From: Anaerosalibacter sp. Marseille-P3206
GTDB taxonomy: Bacteria > Bacillota > Clostridia > Tissierellales > Sporanaerobacteraceae
Reading direction: 5' to 3'
Assembly: GCF_900155565.1 (NCBI RefSeq)
Contig: NZ_FUHM01000002.1
Span: forward strand, 806,001 to 870,000
Length of the DNA stretch: 64,000 bases
Of this stretch, positions 26,822-34,156 are shown piece by piece. The stretch's first letter is position 1. Every line of letters begins with the position of its first letter. The notes below the pieces were generated by a model. It made no database searches. It had not been told where the DNA came from and worked only from the letters and a program-made list of their open reading frames with translations. A program made the position numbers and the translations under genes.

Positions 26822-27955
26822 ATGCAATATCGAAATTTTACAAAAGACAATTTAAAAGTTTCAGCATTAGGATTTGGATGTATGAGATTCCCAATAGTTA
26901 ATGGCAATTCAGGAAATATTGATGAACAAAAATCCATTGAATTGCTTAGGTATGCCATTGATGAAGGAATAAACTATATAGACACTGCCTACCCTTATCA
27001 TCAAGGCAATAGTGAGAATCTCGTTGGTAAAGCCTTAAAAGACGGCTATAGAGAAAAAGTCTTCTTGGCTACTAAACTGCCAGTATGGCTTACTGATTCT
27101 TATGAAGACTTTGAAAATTATTTAGATGAACAACTAAGTAAACTAGATACTGACCACATTGATTTCTATCTATTACATCAATTGAATAGTAGATTTTGGA
27201 ACAAAGTTAATAGTTTAAATGTATTAAAATTTTTAGATGAAGCTAAAAAAAGTGGAAAAATTAAATATGCTGGATTTTCTTTTCATGATCAACTTGATGT
27301 ATTTAAAGAAATCATAAATTCATATGATTGGGATTTCTGTCAGATACAATTAAACTACTTAGATAGAAACTACCAAGCTGGTGAAGAAGGACTTAGGTAT
27401 GCTAAGAGTAAAGGACTTTCTGTAGTGATAATGGAACCTATAAAAGGTGGTAAACTTTCTAATCCACCAGAAGAAATTCAATCAATATGGGACAAGAGTA
27501 CAGTTAAGAGGACTCCTTCTGAATGGGCATTGAAATGGGTTCTAAATCACGAAGAAGTTTCCGTTACACTAAGTGGAATGAGCAATTTAGAACAAGTTAA
27601 AGAAAACTTAAAAACATCTTCAGAGTCTTTACCAAATTCACTTACAGAAAATGATCACAAACTTATAGACAGCGTTATTGAAATATATGAGGATAAAATA
27701 AAAGTAGGTTGTACTAACTGTAAATACTGTCTTCCTTGTCCTCAAAATGTTAGGATTCCTGATATATTTGAACTATACAATAATGTATATGTATTTAATG
27801 CAGAAAATCCTTCTAAGAGTTCATATGAAAATTTAATGAATAAAAACCTAGACGCTTCACAATGTATTGAATGTGGTCAATGTGAAAATAAATGTCCTCA
27901 AAATTTACCTATTAGAAAACATTTAAAAGCTGCTCATGATGTACTAACTAACTAA
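26822..27955 (+). CDS. Aldo/keto reductase with C-terminal 4Fe-4S domain
   Basis: 377 residues from ATG 26822, ten bases after GGAGG (the upstream GTG overlaps that site). The TIM-barrel aldo/keto reductase part has LGFGCMRFP, the catalytic Asp and Tyr in YIDTAYPYHQGNSE, and Lys in FLATKLP. The C-terminal ~90 residues add cysteine clusters CTNCKYCLPCP and CIECGQCENKCP, as in clostridial ferredoxin-linked members of the family. It probably reduces an aldehyde or ketone with electrons passed through Fe-S clusters. It is divergent from gcvT, with a TATAAT box at 26795-26800, and is followed by a strong terminator. Confidence 0.88.
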   Translation: MQYRNFTKDNLKVSALGFGCMRFPIVNGNSGNIDEQKSIELLRYAIDEGINYIDTAYPYHQGNSENLVGKALKDGYREKVFLATKLPVWLTDSYEDFENYLDEQLSKLDTDHIDFYLLHQLNSRFWNKVNSLNVLKFLDEAKKSGKIKYAGFSFHDQLDVFKEIINSYDWDFCQIQLNYLDRNYQAGEEGLRYAKSKGLSVVIMEPIKGGKLSNPPEEIQSIWDKSTVKRTPSEWALKWVLNHEEVSVTLSGMSNLEQVKENLKTSSESLPNSLTENDHKLIDSVIEIYEDKIKVGCTNCKYCLPCPQNVRIPDIFELYNNVYVFNAENPSKSSYENLMNKNLDASQCIECGQCENKCPQNLPIRKHLKAAHDVLTN

Positions 27956-28001
27956 TATTTATCTTTCAAGGTACAGATATTTTGATATTGATTTAAATTA
28001 T

Positions 28002-28049
28002 ACAATAAAGGCTTCTATGTTACGATATAAAAACAGAAGCCTTTATTGT
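28002..28049 (+). terminator. Terminator after the aldo/keto reductase
   Basis: A perfect 15-bp stem ACAATAAAGGCTTCT / AGAAGCCTTTATTGT encloses an 18-base loop and is followed by TATATTTTTCT. The stem is strong on both strands, so it may also end hydrogenase operon transcripts. Confidence 0.75.
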
Positions 28050-28124
28050 TATATTTTTCTCAATAATATTATACACCATATTTTAATAATTAACTATTGT
28101 TCAAGTATTTATTTTTAAAAATAT

Positions 28125-29594
28125 TTATTTTCTATCTAAATCAATATGTTGAACTTCAAATATCCTTAAAGAACTTTTCACATCTTCTTCAAGAGCTAAT
28201 TTTCCATATTTATCAACTTCATTCTTATCCTTTGACCCATGGTGTAAACTTGCAGGTCCTGCTACACATCCACCTACACAAGCCATACCTTCAATAAAGT
28301 TGCCATCAAGTCTATTTACTTTTGCCATCTTTAGTGCCTTGTCACAGTCTTTAATTCCATTACATACTACTGGTCTAAAGTCAACTTCTATTTCTTCATC
28401 TTCTACCACATGTTTTACTGCTTCAGTTACTCCACCACTACGAGCAAATATCCTTCCAAAATAGGACGCATTGTTAAGATAACCATCATTACAGTTTTCT
28501 AAATCTATCTCAGCTGCATCTAGCATAGCCGCCAACTCTTCAAAAGTCATAACATATTCTATATCACCAATTAAATCAGGCTCCATCATTTCACGCTTCT
28601 TAGCTACACAAGGTCCTATAAATATAACTTTAGCCTTAGGATCTATATGCTTTATAAATCTGCCCATAGCAATCATAGGTGATACAGTATTAGAAATCTT
28701 TCCTTCTAGTTCAGGATAATTTTTCTTTATATATGCAACAAAAGCTGGACAACAAGATGTAGTGACTAATCCTTTATCGTCAATTGTCTCTGCAAATTCC
28801 TTTGCCTCATGTAATCCTACCATATCTGCACCTAATGCAGCTTCTACTACATCATAAAATCCTAATTTTTTAATACCACATACAACTTGTTCAATATTTG
28901 CATAAGTAAACTGACTTGCTATAGCTGGAGCTACGACCGCATAAACATGAAGATCATCATTAGTTTTGGCTTCTTTTAGTAATTCTATTATATCAACTAT
29001 ATAAGATTTGTCCATAATAGCCCCAAAAGGACATTGAGTAATACAAGCACCACATTGAATACATTTTTCATCATCTATCATAGCTTTCTTTGTTTCATTG
29101 TTAAAAGTAATAGCACCTGCATTACATGCTCTTCTACAAGGTCTCATAATATCAGCAATAGCATTATAAGGACAAGCTTCCTTACATCTTCCACATTCAA
29201 TACATTTACTTTGATCTATATATGCCCTTCCACCAATATGAGTAATAGCACCCCTTGGACATGCTTCTGAACATCTATGAGCTAAACATCCTCTACAAGC
29301 TTCTGTTACAAAAAATCTATCAACAGGACATTCATCACAGGCAACTTCTATTACTTCGATGATATTTTTTCTTTTTGTATTGCCACCCATTGCTAATTTA
29401 ACTCTCTCTTTTGTTATTTCCCTTTCTTTATATATACAACATCTAATACGTGGTCCTGGGCCTGGATCAATAATAAATGGAATAGTATCTTTCTCTTCAT
29501 CCAATGTACCATCCATTGCTAATTTTGCTACCTCTTTCAATACCTCGTACTTAATTAATTGAACATCGCTTTCAAACTTCCTTACTTTGTCCAT
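28125..29594 (-). CDS. [FeFe] hydrogenase, monomeric, group-B-like
   Basis: 489 residues. An N-terminal segment with several cysteines leads to ferredoxin-type clusters (CIECGRCKEACP at 131-142; CIQCGACITQCP at 178-189). The H-cluster domain has motif L1 TSCCPAF (Cys281-282), L2 GPCVAKKRE (Cys329) and L3 EGMACVGGC (Cys439, Cys443), so all four H-cluster cysteines are present. L1 ends in F rather than the W of prototypical group A enzymes, and the compact domain order fits the group B enzymes of Clostridia. It would couple ferredoxin to H2, or act as a sensor. It is the third gene of an operon with a PP2C phosphatase and a [2Fe-2S] protein. Confidence 0.88.
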   Translation of the reverse strand: MDKVRKFESDVQLIKYEVLKEVAKLAMDGTLDEEKDTIPFIIDPGPGPRIRCCIYKEREITKERVKLAMGGNTKRKNIIEVIEVACDECPVDRFFVTEACRGCLAHRCSEACPRGAITHIGGRAYIDQSKCIECGRCKEACPYNAIADIMRPCRRACNAGAITFNNETKKAMIDDEKCIQCGACITQCPFGAIMDKSYIVDIIELLKEAKTNDDLHVYAVVAPAIASQFTYANIEQVVCGIKKLGFYDVVEAALGADMVGLHEAKEFAETIDDKGLVTTSCCPAFVAYIKKNYPELEGKISNTVSPMIAMGRFIKHIDPKAKVIFIGPCVAKKREMMEPDLIGDIEYVMTFEELAAMLDAAEIDLENCNDGYLNNASYFGRIFARSGGVTEAVKHVVEDEEIEVDFRPVVCNGIKDCDKALKMAKVNRLDGNFIEGMACVGGCVAGPASLHHGSKDKNEVDKYGKLALEEDVKSSLRIFEVQHIDLDRK

Positions 29595-29608
29595 GTCTTC
29601 CTCCTTGT

Positions 29609-30781
29609 TTATACATATCTTAAACTCACTTTTGTTCCTAACTTCTCCATTGTCCTAATGAGTTCATGTACTATTTTTAATTTAACACTTAAATCTATTG
29701 GAAAATCTGGATTTTGATGAGCAGGATTTACAGCTTTCCCAAACCATAAATTCAAATGTGTACACTCTTCGATTAGAATTTTTGCTAATTTTGAAGCACC
29801 ATCTTCTTTATTTAAACTTTGAGCTAGATTGTCTCTGTTCGGGGAATCAATATATTTTTTTATCTTTTCTATTGCTTTGTTCAATGTAATGACCCCTTCT
29901 GTTACGAGATCAATTCCTTCTATTTCAGCAATCGGTGGTATTTCTGGATCAATAAATTCCATGTTAGGAATTACTCTTTTATTTAATTCTCTTGCTACAA
30001 TCTTGGCTGCTGTTCCCCCACATACTACCTTTTTCCCTGAACCTTTCATAAACTTTATAATTGCTTCACTATCTTTAGATAAATCTTTAGGTGGTCCAGT
30101 AAATAAATCCACTATTTCAGGTTTTCTTATTTTTATTGATACAACAGTAGTATCATCTCCGGGTTTGTCCATATATAAATATTGACAAATGTCAACTAAG
30201 TTTCTTGAAATTTTCCTAGCACTCCTTTCATTTTGACTATTTCGATTTAAATATTCACCAACATTCTTCCACTGCCATCCAAGATTCAATGCTCCACCAA
30301 CTCCTGCATGAACTACTCCATCACTTATTATAACCAAAAGGTCGTCTATTTCAAGTTGAATATAGGATTTCTTTACTGTAGTCCCGTTTATTACTATTTC
30401 TTCCTTTTCAAGAGGGATTATCTTGCCGTCTCTAAATAAGTATATTGGTGGATTTTCATACTCTGCTACATAAGCTTTACCATCATCAAATATCTCTACT
30501 ATAGTGAAAGTAGAATATGCTAATTTCCTAGCTTTACATACAGGTAGTGCATTTATAATAGTATCAATCGTTTCATAAATACTTGCTCCTTCTTTTAACA
30601 TAGTAATAGCAGTTTTTGATGTGAAAGTAGAAAGAATATTTGCATTAACTCCGCTACCAAGTCCATCTGCCATTACAACTATAGCCTTATCTCTTTGCCT
30701 GATTATTTCTACTTTGTCACCACATAATTCTTCTCCGTATTTAGTTATACTATTATAAGCTATATCTACAAAATAAGTCAT
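29609..30781 (-). CDS. PP2C/SpoIIE-type serine phosphatase with extra C-terminal domain
   Basis: 390 residues. The first ~215 residues form a PP2C-like SpoIIE domain: metal-binding Asp in VVMADGLGSGVNA, then VIISDGVVHAGVGG and GDDTTVVSI. The last ~170 residues (VDLFTGPPKDLSKDSEAII onward, with KKVVCGGTAAKIVARELN) are a domain that I associate only with phosphatases next to [FeFe] hydrogenases. Location suggests it controls, or responds to, hydrogenase-linked redox state by dephosphorylating an unknown partner. No anti-sigma kinase gene remains beside it. Its start overlaps the end of a short relic frame. Confidence 0.82.
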   Translation of the reverse strand: MTYFVDIAYNSITKYGEELCGDKVEIIRQRDKAIVVMADGLGSGVNANILSTFTSKTAITMLKEGASIYETIDTIINALPVCKARKLAYSTFTIVEIFDDGKAYVAEYENPPIYLFRDGKIIPLEKEEIVINGTTVKKSYIQLEIDDLLVIISDGVVHAGVGGALNLGWQWKNVGEYLNRNSQNERSARKISRNLVDICQYLYMDKPGDDTTVVSIKIRKPEIVDLFTGPPKDLSKDSEAIIKFMKGSGKKVVCGGTAAKIVARELNKRVIPNMEFIDPEIPPIAEIEGIDLVTEGVITLNKAIEKIKKYIDSPNRDNLAQSLNKEDGASKLAKILIEECTHLNLWFGKAVNPAHQNPDFPIDLSVKLKIVHELIRTMEKLGTKVSLRYV

Positions 30782-30861
30782 TTTATATCACCATCTTCAT
30801 AGTGAAAACATATACTTGTTTCTGCCATTCCTTCAATAAAACCAATATTACAACCTTCTAA
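30778..30861 (-). pseudogene. Possible C-terminal relic between [2Fe-2S] and phosphatase genes
   Basis: In the spacer, a frame without start reads LEGCNIGFIEGMAETSIC then FHYEDGDIK, and its TGA overlaps the phosphatase ATG in the way coupled genes do. A possible internal start (GAAGGA then ATG) would give 16 residues. It could be the tail of a deleted gene, for example a kinase paired with the phosphatase, or a small coupling ORF. This is a weak call. Confidence 0.25.
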
Positions 30862-31096
30862 CTACATGGTTGTCAAAGAACTCCTCAGAATTACTTTCAT
30901 TAACAGAATATATTTCTTCTTCGTCATCTATTTTTACTGATACTGCTTTTGTACACTCGCCTAAACAAAATGCAGCTTTTACAACTACTCTGTCATCCAG
31001 CCCCCTGTTTTTAATAATATCTTGGAAACTATTTATTACATTATAAGAACCTTTTATGTGGCAAGCACTTCCTATACATACATTTAAAGTAACCAC
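30848..31096 (-). CDS. (2Fe-2S) thioredoxin-like ferredoxin domain protein
   Basis: 82 residues from GTG 31096, chosen because AAGGAGGAGG lies upstream; a longer frame from 31126 would start inside that site. Cysteines in VCIGSACHIKGS and FCLGECTKAV form the four-Cys set of the NuoE/HymA-like thioredoxin-fold [2Fe-2S] domain. It is short for NuoE (which has an added helical domain). It probably passes electrons to or from the hydrogenase two genes downstream. First gene of the operon, with a strong promoter ahead of it. Confidence 0.82.
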   Translation of the reverse strand: MVTLNVCIGSACHIKGSYNVINSFQDIIKNRGLDDRVVVKAAFCLGECTKAVSVKIDDEEEIYSVNESNSEEFFDNHVVRRL

Positions 31097-31130
31097 GTAA
31101 CCCCTCCTCCTTATAATATTCTCCATAAAT

Positions 31131-31159
31131 AGTATACAATTATGTTATTTTTTTATCAA
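31131..31159 (-). promoter_or_regulatory. Sigma-A promoter of the hydrogenase operon
   Basis: On the minus strand TTGATA (31159-31154) and TATACT (31136-31131) are separated by 17 bases, 35-60 bases upstream of the first gene. AAGCTT repeats lie just behind the -35 box. Confidence 0.7.
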
Positions 31160-31215
31160 GCTTAAAGCTTGCTTTAAATTGTTAATAATTTTAAATATTT
31201 ATTTAAATAAAAATT

Positions 31216-31363
31216 TAATCCACATTATCCACACTATCCACAATTTCTAGTGGATAACTTATGTAAACTACCTTTTTAGTATTTCATTGTAATTGAAGTA
31301 GTTTTATTTACATAATATTTTTTTATCCACAGTATCAAATATAATCCACAATAATTATCCACA
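31216..31363. other. Cluster of DnaA-box-like 9-mers
   Basis: Seven 9-mers match TTATCCACA exactly or at 8 of 9 positions. Exact copies are at 31225-31233, 31323-31331 and 31355-31363. One-mismatch copies are TAATCCACA at 31216-31224 and 31342-31350, CTATCCACA at 31234-31242, and TTATCCACT on the minus strand at 31249-31257. The first three are contiguous head to tail. A ~45-base block of almost pure A/T (31172-31215) adjoins them. No dnaA or dnaN gene is nearby. The spacer also separates cwlD from the hydrogenase promoter. Confidence 0.7.
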
Positions 31364-31374
31364 TTAAACTGTTT

Positions 31375-32085
31375 TTAATTGCTTTCATTAATATATTTCA
31401 TAATACCTACATATATGGCCCAAGCTATTTTTTCTTGGTATCTTTCATCAGATAACAATTTTTCTTCTCTAGAATTTGATAAAAAGCCACATTCTACAAG
31501 AATTGATGGAACATCTACTTCTTTTAACAAATATACATCTTCTCTTTCTTGAGGTATTCTTTTGTTGTCTGTATCTAATACCCTTCTTAATTCTCCTTGT
31601 ACTATTGTTGCTAATCTTCTGCTTTCTTCACATCTACTTTTATAAAAGGTTTGAGCTCCGTAGTATTTTGATTGTGGAAAACTATTTAAATGTATCGTTA
31701 AAAATATATCGCAATTACCTTCATTGATTATTTCTTTTCTTTTTTTCAAATCCTCTGTTTTCTTCTGTTTTGTAGAACCAAGGTTCTCTGTATAAAGGCC
31801 TTTTTTATCATCTCTCGTTATAACTACAATTCCTCCACTTTGTTCAATAAATCTCTTTAGTTTTAATGCTATATTTAAGTTGATTTCATTTTCACTTATT
31901 CCATTTTTACCAACTGCCCCTGGATCGATCCCCCCATGTCCTGGATCTATGCCGATTACTTTACTTGTCATAGGCGAATATGAAGAAACCACTCTTTCCT
32001 TCATCAAAAAAACAAAAATTAATACTATTATTAAAAGTATTAAAAAACAATATATGTATTTATTTTTTATATATATAATTTTCAA
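31375..32085 (-). CDS. cwlD: N-acetylmuramoyl-L-alanine amidase CwlD
   Basis: 236 residues, TTG start behind GGGGGGA. A signal-anchor helix (residues ~11-30) precedes an Amidase_3 domain: zinc His and neighbours in IGIDPGHGGIDPGAVG, Glu in NEINLNIA, second zinc His in FLTIHLNSFP, catalytic Glu in SILVECGFLSN. Length and context (next to rplM-rpsI in many endospore formers) fit CwlD, which with PdaA makes muramic-delta-lactam in spore cortex. Here it is separated from rpsI by a ~4.4-kb island. Confidence 0.88.
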   Translation of the reverse strand: MKIIYIKNKYIYCFLILLIIVLIFVFLMKERVVSSYSPMTSKVIGIDPGHGGIDPGAVGKNGISENEINLNIALKLKRFIEQSGGIVVITRDDKKGLYTENLGSTKQKKTEDLKKRKEIINEGNCDIFLTIHLNSFPQSKYYGAQTFYKSRCEESRRLATIVQGELRRVLDTDNKRIPQEREDVYLLKEVDVPSILVECGFLSNSREEKLLSDERYQEKIAWAIYVGIMKYINESN

Positions 32086-32146
32086 AACAAATCCCCCCTA
32101 GACTATCTCAAGAATAGTATATTAAGGAAGGATTTGTCCTTATTAC

Positions 32147-32176
32147 AAAAAAAATAAACACTGGAAATCCAGTGTT
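32147..32176 (-). terminator. Terminator of the TAC module
   Basis: On the minus strand AACACTGGA and TCCAGTGTT pair and are followed by TATTTTTTTT. It lies about 95 bases downstream of the SecB-like gene. Confidence 0.75.
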
Positions 32177-32269
32177 GTCCAGTTACACTAAAGTTTGCTT
32201 GTAGAAAATTCGCTGTATATCTTTCTTAATCAAACTTTGTTAGTCAATAATAAAATAAAACTTAATTTA

Positions 32270-32722
32270 TTAGGATTTATTATCTGAACTATTATTTTTA
32301 TATTTCATCATTGCATATATATTAACCATAGGCAAATTAATAGGAGGCATACCTGATAATGAGGTTACTGAAGTAATATATGCTCTTGATATTTGGGATA
32401 GTGTTGCTGTTCCATTTACTTCTAGCATTTCTTTAAATTTATCTATAGAAAGTTTACTCTTAGAACCAATAAAGTTCCCTCTCATTTTTAAATGAATTTT
32501 GAACGATTCACTTTCTTCGATTTTTCCAGTTAAATTCACAATAAAATCAACAATCCCTAAATAACCGTCTTCTAATTCATTACAACTTACAATTTCATAG
32601 TCCATATCATAATCAACCTTTATTACTTTATCTTTTGTATTCGATAAACTATTTTGTATAGAAAATTCGATTACTTTATTGTTTAAAAACTGAAAATCAG
32701 CCATTATTTTATTTGTTTTCAT
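32270..32722 (-). CDS. SecB-like chaperone of a toxin-antitoxin-chaperone module
   Basis: 150 residues with the SecB layout: FQFLNNKVIEFSIQN in place of the first strand, a central strand pair ending FKIHLKMRGNF, then IDKFKEMLEVNGTATLSQIS (the SecB 'cP..LfPyaRe' helix) and SGMPPINLPMVNIYAMM (matching 'FPpl.L.pvnF.aLy'). True SecB is usually absent from Firmicutes. Its ATG shares one base with the stop of the antitoxin gene (TAATG). It therefore fits the dedicated chaperone of TAC systems such as Rv1957 of M. tuberculosis, which folds the antitoxin. The similarity is low, but context makes the call firm. Confidence 0.75.
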   Translation of the reverse strand: MKTNKIMADFQFLNNKVIEFSIQNSLSNTKDKVIKVDYDMDYEIVSCNELEDGYLGIVDFIVNLTGKIEESESFKIHLKMRGNFIGSKSKLSIDKFKEMLEVNGTATLSQISRAYITSVTSLSGMPPINLPMVNIYAMMKYKNNSSDNKS

Positions 32723-33117
32723 TATGCAGCAAACCCCTTTAACTCTTCTAATTCTTCACATAACTTTTTATTTGTTTCATTAGCTATCTTCTCTTCTTCT
32801 ATATTATATTGAATTAATACATCAGTATGTTTTTCCTCAAAAGTTAATTCAAATTTCCAACCTAGTTTTTTAGAAATTTTAAATAAAAATTCTATCGAAG
32901 GATTATATTCTCCACTTTCCAGTTTTGAAACCATCGCCTGTGTTATGTCTAATTTATTAGCTAAGTCCTTCTGAGTCATATTATTATCCAACCTATAATT
33001 TATTATTTTACAAGCAATATCAACAAGCATATCAGATAATTCAAATTCTTGTTTTGTTTCCTCATCAACATCATTAAAAATGTCCCAAGGACTTTTTAAA
33101 ATACCGTTTATTGACAT
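32722..33117 (-). CDS. higA: HigA-like XRE antitoxin of the TAC module
   Basis: 131 residues from the ATG at 33117 (AAGGAG eight bases upstream, inside the toxin 3' end). An XRE helix-turn-helix spans roughly residues 37-95 (LDNNMTQKDLANKLDITQAM, VSKLESGEYNPSIEFL). An acidic ~35-residue tail (LIQYNIEEEKIANETNKKLC) extends beyond the usual HigA end and could be the chaperone-addiction region. It should neutralise the toxin and repress the operon through the palindrome upstream. Toxin-first order is that of higBA. Confidence 0.78.
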   Translation of the reverse strand: MSINGILKSPWDIFNDVDEETKQEFELSDMLVDIACKIINYRLDNNMTQKDLANKLDITQAMVSKLESGEYNPSIEFLFKISKKLGWKFELTFEEKHTDVLIQYNIEEEKIANETNKKLCEELEELKGFAA

Positions 33118-33122
33118 ATTCC

Positions 33123-33554
33123 TCACTCCTTATTATTAAGAACATTTATTATTTCATTTTTTCTAACTCTAGCAATTCTTTTACCGCTTTCATAATCAGA
33201 TTTGTTTTTTTCCTCAAATACATTTAACAAGATTGCTTTACCATTTCCATTAATATCAATAAAAGAAAATAGAATTCTTATATTTTTTTCACCAAATAGT
33301 CTAATACTATATAAGTTATCTTCGTCAAGTAACTTCTCAAATAAATCACTATTACCAAGAAAACATCTTGTTTTTAAACCTTCCAAAAATCTTAGACTCT
33401 TTTGGTATTTACTCAAAAATGTTTTTTTATATCCACTACTTTCAATAATATCTTCCAGTTCATTATTTAAAGTATAATAAATTTTTATATATTCAGTCGG
33501 ATATTCTGAATCAAAAGGATAAATAATATTATCAAGTACTTTTTTCTCGTTCAC
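33123..33554 (-). CDS. higB: HigB/Gp49-like toxin of the TAC module
   Basis: 143 residues, GTG start. The C-terminal half has the RelE-superfamily Gp49/HigB pattern: LYSIRLFGEKNIRILFSFID, then AILLNVFEEKNKSDY and a terminal basic helix (GKRIARVRKNEIINVL). The family cleaves mRNA on the ribosome. It is the first gene of the toxin-antitoxin-chaperone operon; the antitoxin ribosome site is embedded in its end. A palindromic operator lies in its promoter. The GGGAG ribosome site is ten bases from the GTG, which may hold toxin synthesis low. Confidence 0.75.
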   Translation of the reverse strand: MNEKKVLDNIIYPFDSEYPTEYIKIYYTLNNELEDIIESSGYKKTFLSKYQKSLRFLEGLKTRCFLGNSDLFEKLLDEDNLYSIRLFGEKNIRILFSFIDINGNGKAILLNVFEEKNKSDYESGKRIARVRKNEIINVLNNKE

Positions 33555-33578
33555 TATTTAGTATCTCCCTTTAATAAC

Positions 33579-33607
33579 ATTATATAACTTATAAGTTATA
33601 TTTGCAA
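33579..33607 (-). promoter_or_regulatory. TAC promoter with palindromic operator
   Basis: On the minus strand TTGCAA (33607-33602) and TATAAT (33584-33579) are spaced by 17 bases. The 20-base perfect palindrome ATATAACTTATAAGTTATAT (33582-33601) fills the spacer and enters the -10 box, an ideal site for repression by the XRE antitoxin. Confidence 0.7.
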
Positions 33608-33815
33608 CTTGTTTTATATTTTTAATCTCTCTTAAAGGAAATTTTATCATAAATTGCTTAATAATTAAAGTAAGATGCTTTTTATGGTAACTTTAGTTTG
33701 CTCATCCAATGACAAAGCCTGCTCACCTTGAAAGTTAGTGATTGCAATGTCCATCGCCCATAATGATATTTGAATTACAAAGTTTGCTCGTGGATAAACA
33801 GGCATAATTATACTT

Positions 33816-33860
33816 AAATGTAAATATGATATTCATAGGATGGATATCATATTTACATTT
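33816..33860. repeat. 17-bp perfect inverted repeat
   Basis: AAATGTAAATATGATAT and its complement are separated by 11 bases. The right arm supplies the last codons of the small gene at 33833-34051 and the stop lies in the loop. Between this and the TAC promoter (33608-33815) I see only two AGTTTGCTC-type motifs (33696 and 33780) that resemble 32191, and a short unsupported frame. Confidence 0.6.
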
Positions 33861-34051
33861 TTATGTATATTGATTTTACTGACCTGCGAGGGATTATAGT
33901 TTCTTAATTTGGAGGATTCTTTCTGGGAGATGAGATTATTTTCCACAAATAAAATGCACCAGTCTGGCGAATTATAGTCGTACTTCTCTCTCAACATTAC
34001 ATATTTATCAGACGCCATCAATAAAGGTTTATTGTTTATCTGAGACATCAT
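33833..34051 (-). CDS. Hypothetical protein, 72 aa, probably truncated
   Basis: The ATG pair at its start follows a good GAGGAG site, so it is likely translated. The sequence (SDKYVMLREKYDYNSPDWCI, NNLISQKESSKLRNYNPSQV) matches no family that I know. The final residues (HKNVNMISIL) are encoded by an inverted-repeat arm, which suggests that a longer gene was cut by that element. It is the second gene after the orphan at 34157 in the island between cwlD and rpsI. Confidence 0.45.
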   Translation of the reverse strand: MMSQINNKPLLMASDKYVMLREKYDYNSPDWCILFVENNLISQKESSKLRNYNPSQVSKINIHKNVNMISIL

Positions 34052-34156
34052 CTTTCACTCCTCAACCAGTCTTTTGTTTGTCAAGTATTAATCGAATTAC
34101 ATCCAAGAACTATTTAAAAACATAACTAATACTATGACATCATAATTAAAATCTTT

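Noticed and set aside
31216-31363. CRISPR-like short repeats
   Set aside because: The repeated units are only 9 bases, occur on both strands and have irregular spacing; they match DnaA boxes instead.
33690-33790. Short minus-strand frame beginning MDIAITNFQGEQ
   Set aside because: It is about 29 codons without a convincing ribosome site or similarity; it was not strong enough to list as a gene.
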